The notes below the pieces were generated by a model. That model was not told the DNA's origin and searched no databases. It saw only the letters and a list, made by a program, of their open reading frames with translations. Below, piece by piece: positions 1 through 6,063 of a DNA stretch of 12,791 nucleotides; position 1 is the first letter of the stretch; every line of letters begins with the position of its first letter. Made by a program: the position numbers and the translations under genes. Source of the DNA: UBA9676 sp036522155. Lineage in GTDB: Bacteria; Actinomycetota; Actinomycetes; Streptosporangiales; Streptosporangiaceae. The stretch lies in contig DATDGI010000195.1 of the NCBI GenBank assembly GCA_036522155.1, positions 1-12,791 of the forward strand. The letters run 5' to 3'.

Positions 1-143
1 AGCTGGGCAAGCCGGGGATAGTCGGGGTCGTCCGGCCCGACCTCCACGTAGGCATCCCCCATCACCTGGTTGCCGTCGGCCACCGCCGACTCCGGGACCA
101 GGAGATTCCCGCTGGGGAGCCTGATAACGAACACGGGCACCAC
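1..143 (-). CDS. Small unknown protein, 5' part only (runs off left edge)
   Basis: An open frame of 47 codons without a stop starts at GTG (143..141) and leaves the window at base 1. The start lies one base after the TAA stop of the upstream metallopeptidase gene, so the two are probably co-transcribed and translationally coupled. The product begins MVPVFVIRLPSGNLLVPESA and continues with an acidic stretch rich in Asp, Gly and Pro. There is no signal peptide or membrane segment in the visible part. GTG codons at 140 and 134 are alternative starts, and no strong Shine-Dalgarno sequence is visible. I do not recognise the family. The ordered, non-repetitive residue pattern and tight spacing favour a real gene over a chance frame. 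Confidence 0.55.
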   Translation of the reverse strand, partial: MVPVFVIRLPSGNLLVPESAVADGNQVMGDAYVEVGPDDPDYPRLAQ

Positions 144-144
144 T

Positions 145-1182
145 TTAGATGCCGTACCGCACATTGAAGTAGAGCATGACATCCAGGGCGATCCTGGTGT
201 CGCCGCCGAGCATGTCCACCAGCGCGGGCCGCTGCCGGGACGCGATGGCCGAGAACGCGTCGGCGAAGAACTCGCGGCGGCCGAGTGTGCCTGGCTGCCG
301 GTGGAAGTCACTCACCAGGCGGGGCAGGCAGCGGTCATACAGCCGGCGGAACTCGTCCGAATCCGACTGCCAGCCGCCGCCCGAGCCGTCGATGTCGTCG
401 AGGGCGTGACCGACCTCGTGGCACATGACATCCGGGGCCGCCGACGGCCGGGAGCCGACGATGATCTTGCGCTCGCCGTAGGCGCCGGCGCAGGCGTCCC
501 AGGTGGCCCGGCCGGATGGCAGCGGCAGGCCGCGCAGCCGGGACATGTCGTCCAAGTTGGGCACCCCGCCCGGCCCAATGAAGATCGCGTCCAGGCCGGC
601 CGCGAGCATCTCCTGCACCAGGGCGGGCAGTTCGGCCAGGCGGTCGATGGCGCGGACCAGTTCCGGCGGCGGCAGCGCGCCCTCGGCCCACTCGCGGCAC
701 AGGACCTGCTCCAGCGGGCCGCAATCCCGGCGGCCGTCGGCGGGCAGGCGCGTGGGCGCGACCTCGTACCAGGGCTGGGCCGCCCGGCCGGCGGCCCTGG
801 CCGCGGCCTCCGGCCGTTCCCGCGCCCGCCGGGCGGCCGGGCTTTCCTCGGGCCGGGTCCTCGCCGCCACCCGGACGGCGGCCTTGGCCGCTCCCGGGCG
901 GCGCGCCGCTCCCCGGGCCGTCTCCGTCCTCGGCCCCCGGGCCCGGCGCGGCCTGGACTCGGTGACCGGAGAGCCGAGCGGGCCCACCGGCGGTGGCTGC
1001 CCACCACCCGGCCGCTGGCCAGCCAGTTCCGCCGTACCGTCGGCCCGCCGGTGACGTCCGCCGACTGGCCCGTCCGGGCCCGCCGGGCCAACGGACGGGC
1101 CAGCCCAGGAGCCAGGATCGGCACCGTGGGCCGGCTGTGACCGGCCAGGCCGGCGGAAGCGGGCAAAGAGCCGCAGCCGCAT
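145..1182 (-). CDS. Putative zinc metallopeptidase, lethal factor/PPEP-like (HEVGH)
   Basis: This is a 345-residue protein starting at ATG behind a strong GGGGAGGA ribosome site 7 nt upstream. Residues about 1–170 are low-complexity, rich in Pro, Ala, Arg and Gly, with no clear signal peptide. The C-terminal half (about 175–345) is a folded domain. It has HEVGHALDD, with zinc ligands H255 and H259 and catalytic E256, then REFFADAF with E304 as likely third ligand. The spacing from the second His to this Glu is 45 residues, the same as in anthrax lethal factor (H690 to E735), which suggests the ATLF/M34-like clan. The lethal factor catalytic Tyr, seven residues before the Glu, has no counterpart: Pro lies there. 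Substrate is unknown, and the export route is unclear without a recognisable signal. Fold assignment is by motif only. A different HExxH family is possible. Confidence 0.72.
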   Translation of the reverse strand: MRLRLFARFRRPGRSQPAHGADPGSWAGPSVGPAGPDGPVGGRHRRADGTAELAGQRPGGGQPPPVGPLGSPVTESRPRRARGPRTETARGAARRPGAAKAAVRVAARTRPEESPAARRARERPEAAARAAGRAAQPWYEVAPTRLPADGRRDCGPLEQVLCREWAEGALPPPELVRAIDRLAELPALVQEMLAAGLDAIFIGPGGVPNLDDMSRLRGLPLPSGRATWDACAGAYGERKIIVGSRPSAAPDVMCHEVGHALDDIDGSGGGWQSDSDEFRRLYDRCLPRLVSDFHRQPGTLGRREFFADAFSAIASRQRPALVDMLGGDTRIALDVMLYFNVRYGI

Positions 1183-1217
1183 GTTGTCGTCCTCCCCGCT
1201 ATTGCGCGCCAGCCGCT

Positions 1218-1246
1218 AGGTTACGACGAACTGTGTGTACCGTCAC
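1218..1246 (-). promoter_or_regulatory. Promoter of the metallopeptidase gene
   Basis: On the minus strand, GTGACG (1246..1241) and TAACCT (1223..1218) are separated by exactly 17 nt. They match the -35 and TANNNT -10 boxes of housekeeping sigma promoters. The predicted mRNA start near 1211 leaves a leader of about 30 nt that includes the GGGGAGGA ribosome site of the ATG at 1182. Confidence 0.55.
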
Positions 1247-1265
1247 CTGTCGTGACTGACTGTCA
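1242..1265. promoter_or_regulatory. Phased GTCAC/GTGAC half-sites, possible operator
   Basis: GTCAC (1242–1246), GTGAC (1252–1256) and GTCAT (1262–1266) start exactly 10 bp apart, one turn of B-DNA. The first two form an inverted repeat with a 5-nt spacer, and TGAC/GTCA (1253–1256 and 1262–1265) form another. The first half-site coincides with the -35 box of the metallopeptidase promoter, so a bound protein would be expected to block it. The regulator is unknown. Confidence 0.35.
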
Positions 1266-1292
1266 TGTGTTACGGCCCGCCGACTAAGCGAT

Positions 1293-1303
1293 GATGAGTC
1301 ATC
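1293..1303. promoter_or_regulatory. Short perfect dyad GATGA-G-TCATC
   Basis: This 11-bp palindrome lies in the divergent region, about 33 bp upstream of the -10 box of the small membrane protein gene. It could be an activator or repressor site. An 11-bp dyad can also arise by chance, so support is weak. Confidence 0.2.
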
Positions 1304-1335
1304 CGATTTACCGGCAGCCTCGCCGCCACAGCCGT

Positions 1336-1341
1336 TAGGCT
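1336..1341 (+). promoter_or_regulatory. -10 box TAGGCT of a leaderless transcript
   Basis: TAGGCT fits the actinobacterial TANNNT -10 consensus and ends 6 nt before the ATG at 1348. This places the transcription start at or next to the start codon. No Shine-Dalgarno sequence is present, which fits leaderless translation. No good -35 box is visible at 17–18 nt. Confidence 0.5.
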
Positions 1342-1347
1342 GCCGCC

Positions 1348-1659
1348 ATGGTGCTGCTGGGAATCCTGTATGCCCTGCTCATCGCGGGACTACTGGTCGG
1401 CGGCACCTGGGCGTGGTGGCTGACAGGGCGCTCCCTGCCGCTGTCGCGGCACCGGGCCCGGCACCGGCTGGACGCGCAATCGGCGCTCTGGCGTCATCCG
1501 GCGGCCCGGGACCGGTGGCCGGACGGGGACGAGCCGGCGCAACTGGCCGACGCCCATTCGCCCGGGCCAGCCCGGCCGGCCGGGCCCGACGACGACCCGG
1601 AATTCCTCCGGGCGCTGGAACGCCGCATCCGCGGTGAGGAGCCCGGCGGGCTGATCTGA
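1348..1659 (+). CDS. Small single-pass membrane protein, unknown function
   Basis: This 103-residue protein has one N-terminal hydrophobic segment (about residues 3–26, ending in the aromatic run WAWWLTG). An Arg/His-rich stretch and a Pro/Asp-rich hydrophilic tail follow. The charged C-terminal segment DDDPEFLRALERRIRGEE looks helical. The positive charges just after the segment predict the tail inside the cell. It converges on ccsB with only 18 bases between the stops. The position beside cytochrome c maturation genes could hint at a membrane accessory role, but nothing in the sequence shows a function. Translation probably starts on a leaderless mRNA (see the -10 box at 1336). Confidence 0.75.
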   Translation: MVLLGILYALLIAGLLVGGTWAWWLTGRSLPLSRHRARHRLDAQSALWRHPAARDRWPDGDEPAQLADAHSPGPARPAGPDDDPEFLRALERRIRGEEPGGLI

Positions 1660-1677
1660 CCCACGCCCGCGCGGCGC

Positions 1678-2781
1678 TCAGCTCAGGCCGGCGTACGAGT
1701 GCAGCCCCTTGATGAGCAGGCTGACCACGATGGTGTTGAACAGCAGGCAGCCGAACCCGATCAGCATGATGTAGGCGGACCGGCGGCCCCGCCAGCCGGC
1801 GGTGGCCCGGGCGTGCAGATATCCGGCGTACACCACCCAGGTGATGAAGGCCCAGGTCTCGGTGGGATCCCAGCCCCAGTAGCGGCCCCACGCCTCGTCC
1901 GCCCAGATGGCACCGGCGATGATGCCGAACGTCCATAGCGGGAAGCCGAACACCACCGTGCGGTAGGCCAGCCGGTCGATCAGGGTCGAGGCCGGCAGCA
2001 GCCGGAAGATGGCGTCACCCCGGGTGCGCAGCCCGGCGGCCGCCCGTTGCGCATGCCGGTCGGCGAGCAGGTAGCTGACCGCGAGCAGGGCGGCGACCAC
2101 GAACGCCCCGGTGGCCAGGGTGATCGAGGTCACGTGGATGGCGAGCCAGTAGGACTGCAGCGCGGGGGGCAGCTGCCCGGCCGGGGTGTAGATGACCGTC
2201 TCCGCGATCCCGAGCAGGACCACCACCGGGCCGAGCACGAACAGCCCCAGCCGGTAGGCACGGTAGCGGACCATGAACGCGACAAAGACCGCGACCGCCA
2301 CGCAGGTGACCGTGGTGACGAACTCGTACATGTCACCCCACGGCACCCGGTGCACCGCGAGCCCGCGGCTGACCACACCGAGCACATGGGCCGCCAGCCC
2401 GAGCGCGGTGAAGACGAGGGCCACCTGCACCCAGCGTCCCATCGCCCGGCTGTCCTGGCCCGACCCCGGCTGCAGGGCGACGGCTCCGGTGGGGGGCGCC
2501 CCCGGCTCCCCATCGCCGTCCGCCGGGCCGGTCACCCCCGCCAGGCCGGTCACACCCGGCGGGCCGGTGATGGCGCTGGCGGCCGGGGCGCCGGCGGAGA
2601 CACCCACCGCCACCCGGTCCGTGGCCGGCTCCTGGGCCGGTTTCAGCTGGCCCAGCACCTCCCGCCCGAACGCGAAGTCGCCGGCGAACGCCAGCACCGC
2701 CAGCGCGTACGCCACCACCGTCACCATGAAGGCGTCGTGGCTGAGGTTGGCCAGCCCGTAGTTGATGGGCACGGCTGTCAC
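1678..2781 (-). CDS. ccsB: Cytochrome c biogenesis protein CcsB (ResC/CcsA-type heme handling protein)
   Basis: With ResB this integral membrane protein forms the System II cytochrome c synthase, which moves heme across the membrane and joins it to CXXCH sites of apocytochromes c. The 367-residue product has multiple membrane segments. It carries the tryptophan-rich WWD signature (about residues 293–310: W293, W298, W302, W304, D305, W310), which presents heme. Conserved-type histidines flank it (H132, H144, H216, H323), any of which could be heme ligands. WGDMYEF at 148–154 is also typical. The start is GTG, whose GTGA overlaps the resB stop, so translation is coupled. The cytoplasmic or periplasmic loop at about 50–115 is an Ala/Gly/Pro-rich insert with repeated GVTG units and looks like species-specific filler. 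Confidence 0.95.
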   Translation of the reverse strand: MTAVPINYGLANLSHDAFMVTVVAYALAVLAFAGDFAFGREVLGQLKPAQEPATDRVAVGVSAGAPAASAITGPPGVTGLAGVTGPADGDGEPGAPPTGAVALQPGSGQDSRAMGRWVQVALVFTALGLAAHVLGVVSRGLAVHRVPWGDMYEFVTTVTCVAVAVFVAFMVRYRAYRLGLFVLGPVVVLLGIAETVIYTPAGQLPPALQSYWLAIHVTSITLATGAFVVAALLAVSYLLADRHAQRAAAGLRTRGDAIFRLLPASTLIDRLAYRTVVFGFPLWTFGIIAGAIWADEAWGRYWGWDPTETWAFITWVVYAGYLHARATAGWRGRRSAYIMLIGFGCLLFNTIVVSLLIKGLHSYAGLS

Positions 2782-4499
2782 TCCCCCTCGGTCGTCTCGT
2801 CCTGAACAGGCGGGTCAGCGCCGGCCGCACCGCCCGGCGCTGGGTGCATCACCGTCACCGCTGGCTCGCCGCCCTGGTGAGCCTGCGCCAGCTCGGCGGC
2901 CAGGCCGGCGAACTCGGCCTCGAACCCGCCGGAGGCGTCGGACCGGGTGAGCCCGCCCAGCTCGACCACGGTCCGGCCGTCCGGCCCGGCGGCGGCCCGG
3001 ACGAACATCCGGCGCCGCCGGACCAGGAACGACAGCAGCAGGCCAGCCAGGGCGGTCAGTCCGGCGATCAGGGCCGGCATCGTGCCTGGATCGTAGGTGA
3101 TGGCCAGGCTGATCCACGGCCGGTAGCCGGTGAAGGTCAGCGTGCCGTACCCATCCGGCAGCTTCATCGACTGGCCCGGCGCCAGCGGCCGGGGCGCGAT
3201 CGGCAGCTGGTGCAGGCCCGCCGTGTCCAGCTGGTACACCGACTGCGGCGCGCCGCTGTTCATGCCCAGGTTGCCGGCGTAGGAGATCAGGCTCACCACC
3301 GGGTTGAGCGGCGCCGGGAACCCCGATCCGAGGTGGCCGCCCGTGTCGACCGCCGTGGGCAGGAACACCCCGGCGAAACCAAGCTGCTCCGGGCGGGCAT
3401 CCGGCACCTTGATCACGCCCTCGGAGGTCAGGCCCGCCTGCTCCACCGCGATGAACGGCACGGGCCCGTCGAACACCACCGCCCCGGTGCCGTCGGTGAT
3501 GCGGAACACCGGTGCATACCCGTGCCCGATCAGGAACACCCGTACGCCGTCGACGCTGAGCGGGTGATTGACCTGCAGGTCGTACCGGCGCATCGCGGCC
3601 CCCGGCTGGGGTGAGTACCGGATGAACGCGTCGAACCGGGACGGCTGCCCGCGCAAGGGGCCGGCCGTGAGGTAGGACGCGCCGAACTTGTCGAGGGCGA
3701 TGGTGAACGGCTGCAGGCCGGCCGCGGACACGGCCCGGCCGGGGTGGAACGCATCCAGGCCGGTGACGGTGTTGGCGAACGAGTCGCCCACGACCAGCAG
3801 CCGGTTCGCCTTGTACCCGAACATCCCGCCCAGGCAGATCGCGGCCAGCAGGGCCAGCAGCGCCAGGTGGAACAGCAGGTTCCCGGCTTCCCGCAGGTAG
3901 CCCTTTTCGGCCGACACCCAGCCATCCCCGGTCCGCAGCCGGAACCGCTTGCCGGACAGCAGCGCCGCCGCGGCCGCCAGCGCCTCGCCCGGGGCGAGCG
4001 CGGTCTGGTAGCGGGCCGCCAGCGGCAGCCGGGCCAGGTTACGCGGCGCCCGCGGCGGCGGCTGCCGGGCCGAGCCAGCCAGCCGGAAGGTCCGCGGGAT
4101 CACGCACCCGGCCAGGGACAGGAACAGCAGCAGGTAGACGGCGGCGAACCAGGGCGCGGCGAACACGTTGAACAGCGACAGCCGGGCCAGCCACGGGGCC
4201 AGCGCCGGATGGCTGAGGTAGTACTGCTGTACCGCCTGCGGGTCGAGGCCTTCCTGCGGCAGCACCGACCCGGGCACGCTCGCCACCGCGAGCAGGAACA
4301 GCAGCACCAGGGCGGTGCGCATGGAGGTGAGCTGCCGCCACGTCCACCGCCACCAGGCCCATGGGCCGAACCCGGCGGAGGTGGCGCTCGCGGCCGGGGA
4401 GGCGGGGCTCACGCCGGCCGCCTGGCCCGCTCGCGGCTCAGGCTCCGGCTGATCCGCCGCTGGCAGGTCCGGCGTGGCCGGTGGCGCGGGCCGGGTCAT
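2778..4499 (-). CDS. resB: Cytochrome c biogenesis protein ResB (Ccs1)
   Basis: This is the partner of CcsB in System II cytochrome c maturation, at 573 residues. The N-terminal 45 residues are a Pro/Ala-rich cytoplasmic tail. Membrane segments follow at about 62–82, 112–134 and 208–226. A large extracytoplasmic domain (about 230–472) comes next, then a fourth segment at about 475–493 ending in RRRR, and a cytoplasmic tail. This is the usual ResB topology. H211 in the third segment is a plausible heme ligand. ATG overlaps the tlpA stop as ATGA (4496–4499), and the resB stop overlaps the ccsB start as GTGA. The three genes therefore form one coupled translation unit, which keeps the two synthase subunits in step. 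Confidence 0.95.
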   Translation of the reverse strand: MTRPAPPATPDLPAADQPEPEPRAGQAAGVSPASPAASATSAGFGPWAWWRWTWRQLTSMRTALVLLFLLAVASVPGSVLPQEGLDPQAVQQYYLSHPALAPWLARLSLFNVFAAPWFAAVYLLLFLSLAGCVIPRTFRLAGSARQPPPRAPRNLARLPLAARYQTALAPGEALAAAAALLSGKRFRLRTGDGWVSAEKGYLREAGNLLFHLALLALLAAICLGGMFGYKANRLLVVGDSFANTVTGLDAFHPGRAVSAAGLQPFTIALDKFGASYLTAGPLRGQPSRFDAFIRYSPQPGAAMRRYDLQVNHPLSVDGVRVFLIGHGYAPVFRITDGTGAVVFDGPVPFIAVEQAGLTSEGVIKVPDARPEQLGFAGVFLPTAVDTGGHLGSGFPAPLNPVVSLISYAGNLGMNSGAPQSVYQLDTAGLHQLPIAPRPLAPGQSMKLPDGYGTLTFTGYRPWISLAITYDPGTMPALIAGLTALAGLLLSFLVRRRRMFVRAAAGPDGRTVVELGGLTRSDASGGFEAEFAGLAAELAQAHQGGEPAVTVMHPAPGGAAGADPPVQDETTEGE

Positions 4500-5146
4500 G
4501 ACCGCTGCGCCAGCGTCGTGGTGATCAGGCCCCGCAGACCCGGATAGGACACCCCGCCGATGATGCGGGCCGCGATCCGCCCGGTGCGGGAGATCACCAG
4601 CGTGGTCGGGATGCCGGCCGGTGGCACCGTGCTGGCGAAGTCGAGCGCGATCTCATCGCCCGGGTCGTTGAGGCTCGGGTAGGTGATGCGGAAATCACGC
4701 TGGTATGCCTCGGCGGTGGCCGGGGTGTCCCGGATGTCCACCCCGAGGAAGCGGACGCCGGCCGGCCCGAAGTGCTGGGCCAGCGCGGCCAGCGCCGGCG
4801 CCTCGGCCCGGCAGGGGGTGCACCATGACCCCCAGAAGTTCAGCACGAGCACGTGACCGCGGAACTCCGACAGGCTGAGCCGGGCCCCGCCGAGAGTGGT
4901 GCCGCTGACGCGGGGGGCCATCGGCGAGTCATGGCCGAACACCGTCGTGCCCGGGGCTCCGGGGACGAAGTTCTGGCCGTTGCTGGCCGGGGTGCTCTGC
5001 GCGATCGGGCCGCTGCTGCAGGCGGTCAGGGCCAGCGCGGCCGCCGCCAGCGACGCGGCCGCGGCGGCGCGGCGCGGTGAGGTGAGCCAGGGACGGATGA
5101 CCGCGGGGCGTGACCGGCCCGGCGGACATGGCCGTAGACGCGACAC
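4496..5146 (-). CDS. TlpA/ResA-like thiol-disulfide oxidoreductase lipoprotein
   Basis: This thioredoxin-fold lipoprotein is expected to reduce the CXXC cysteines of apocytochrome c before heme attachment. I chose GTG at 5146 (216 residues). Longer versions of the frame are Pro/Arg-rich non-homologous sequence. AGGAG lies 11 nt upstream at 5162..5158, a rather long spacing. The N-terminus has twin Arg, an Ala/Leu-rich hydrophobic stretch and a lipobox LTAC with C43 as lipidated residue. The redox motif is FWGSWCTPC with C109 and C112, followed by the AlkC/TlpA-type core and the cis-Pro region GIPTTLVI. It overlaps resB by 4 nt. No CcdA gene lies beside it, so its electron donor must be encoded elsewhere. 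A ResA name fits by context only. Confidence 0.9.
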   Translation of the reverse strand: MSRLRPCPPGRSRPAVIRPWLTSPRRAAAAASLAAAALALTACSSGPIAQSTPASNGQNFVPGAPGTTVFGHDSPMAPRVSGTTLGGARLSLSEFRGHVLVLNFWGSWCTPCRAEAPALAALAQHFGPAGVRFLGVDIRDTPATAEAYQRDFRITYPSLNDPGDEIALDFASTVPPAGIPTTLVISRTGRIAARIIGGVSYPGLRGLITTTLAQRS

Positions 5147-5198
5147 AGGGGCGTTTTCTCCTACAGGCAGTAGTGCCGCGGCCCATTGTGCCCGACCA

Positions 5199-5225
5199 GC
5201 CGGGCCGCCGTGACGGCGGGCCGGC
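5199..5225. other. Strong hairpin between phosphatase gene and tlpA
   Basis: Arms 5199–5210 and 5214–5225 pair over 12 positions with one G/G mismatch (5204 with 5220) around a TGA triplet. All other pairs are G/C. It lies 46 nt after the phosphatase stop and about 36 nt before the tlpA ribosome site on the minus strand. No U-tract follows, so it is not a classic terminator. It could stabilise or separate the downstream mRNA, or attenuate it. Confidence 0.45.
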
Positions 5226-5271
5226 CTTGCGCACGCGGGCGCGGGTGCCCGGCCACCCGGGACCAGCCCGG

Positions 5272-5904
5272 TCAGGCGCCCGGGCGCTGCCGCCGGCCGG
5301 GCCCGGCCGGCTCGGCGTAACTGATCCCGGTGATCTGGCCGCCCTGGTAGGTGAAGCTGGTCACGCTGGCCAGCGCGCAGGTGCGATGGCCCGGGTAGTG
5401 CCACAGATGGCGGCCCTCCGCCGCCAGCCGCGCGACCCAGATCGGCAGCTGGTGGCTGACGCACACCGCCTCCCGGCCCGGCGCGGCCGCGGCCGCGCCG
5501 GCCATAGCCGGCTGCATCCGGGCCGCGATGCTGGCGTACGGCTCACCCCAGGACGGCCGGAACGGGTTGCGCAGGTACCACCAGTTGGCCGGGCGCCGCA
5601 GTGCCCCGTCGCCAACGCCGAACCTGGTTCCCTCGAAGTGATTCCATGGCTCGATCAGCCGGTCGTCCACCCGCGGTACCAGCCCGAACTGGGCGGCCAG
5701 CGGCGCGGCGGTCTCCTGCGCCCGTTCCATCGGGGAGGTGACGAGCACGGCCACGTCCCGGCCGGCCAGGAACCCGGCGGCCGCCTTGGCCATGAGCCGG
5801 CCTTCCTCGGACAGGTGAAAGCCGGGCAGCTGGCCGTAGAGGATGCCATCCGGATTGCTCACCTCGCCGTGACGCACGAGGTGAACGACACAGGTGTCAG
5901 GCAT
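5272..5904 (-). CDS. Histidine phosphatase superfamily protein (phosphoglycerate mutase-like)
   Basis: This 210-residue protein of the histidine phosphatase superfamily has VRHGEV with the phosphohistidine H12 and R11. It also has SPMERAQETA with R61, an acidic catalytic candidate E85, and the second catalytic His in CVSHQLP (H151). All core residues are present, so it should be an active cytoplasmic phosphatase, with an unknown substrate. In actinobacteria a gene of this type commonly sits between hemL and the cytochrome c maturation genes, and here it opens that operon. The link to heme or cytochrome assembly is by context only. The ATG has no Shine-Dalgarno and lies 9 nt after a TAGGCT -10 box, so the mRNA is probably nearly leaderless. 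The last 12 residues are a Pro/Arg-rich tail. Confidence 0.9.
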   Translation of the reverse strand: MPDTCVVHLVRHGEVSNPDGILYGQLPGFHLSEEGRLMAKAAAGFLAGRDVAVLVTSPMERAQETAAPLAAQFGLVPRVDDRLIEPWNHFEGTRFGVGDGALRRPANWWYLRNPFRPSWGEPYASIAARMQPAMAGAAAAAPGREAVCVSHQLPIWVARLAAEGRHLWHYPGHRTCALASVTSFTYQGGQITGISYAEPAGPGRRQRPGA

Positions 5905-5913
5905 GGCGCGATC

Positions 5914-5919
5914 AGCCTA
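5914..5919 (-). promoter_or_regulatory. -10 box TAGGCT of the cytochrome c maturation operon
   Basis: On the minus strand TAGGCT (5919..5914) fits TANNNT and ends 9 nt before the ATG at 5904. The mRNA would have a leader of only a few bases and has no ribosome site. The hexamer is identical to the one before the small membrane protein gene at 1336. No clear -35 box is seen. Confidence 0.45.
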
Positions 5920-6050
5920 CCGGGCGGGCCGCCACCGCTGGCCTGGCCCGGCTGGCGCACCAGGACCGGGCAGGCAGGATGAACAGCAGGTAAACCGGGC
6001 CCGCCGCGGCCAGGATGGACAGCACCGGCCAGCGGCCGGCGGCACGACGC

Positions 6051-6056
6051 AGGAGG
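6051..6056 (+). promoter_or_regulatory. Perfect Shine-Dalgarno AGGAGG deciding a CTG start
   Basis: AGGAGG lies exactly 7 nt before CTG at 6064. No ATG, GTG or TTG occurs in the same frame nearby. The frame downstream of CTG reads at once as the expected first membrane helix of an EamA protein. Confidence 0.7.
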
Positions 6057-6063
6057 CCACGGA

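Larger units (their letters stand above)
5905..6063. other. Divergent intergenic region between phosphatase and transporter genes
   Basis: These 159 bases hold the -10 box of the leftward operon (5914–5919) and, at the right end, a small GC hairpin. Its arms are CCGGCC (6025–6030) and GGCCGG (6034–6039), with a 3-nt loop. The AGGAGG ribosome site of the transporter gene follows 11 nt later. I find no convincing rightward -35/-10 pair. Confidence 0.5.

Noticed and set aside
70..1140. A 356-codon plus-strand frame opposite the metallopeptidase
   Set aside because: The minus strand has a promoter, a strong ribosome site and zinc motifs. The plus product is low-complexity and has no ribosome site.
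1660..1677. Possible terminator between the small membrane gene and ccsB
   Set aside because: Only 18 GC-rich bases separate the stops, and I could not find a stem of useful length there.
2470..2600. Repeated GGCCGGTCAC-type units in ccsB as a possible regulatory array
   Set aside because: The units are in frame and encode the GVTG/TGP-rich loop insert of CcsB. Irregular spacing fits a low-complexity coding linker rather than binding sites.
5147..5464. N-terminal extension of the TlpA-like protein to 322 residues
   Set aside because: The added part is Pro/Arg/Gly-rich, runs into the phosphatase gene and would place the lipoprotein signal in the middle of the protein.
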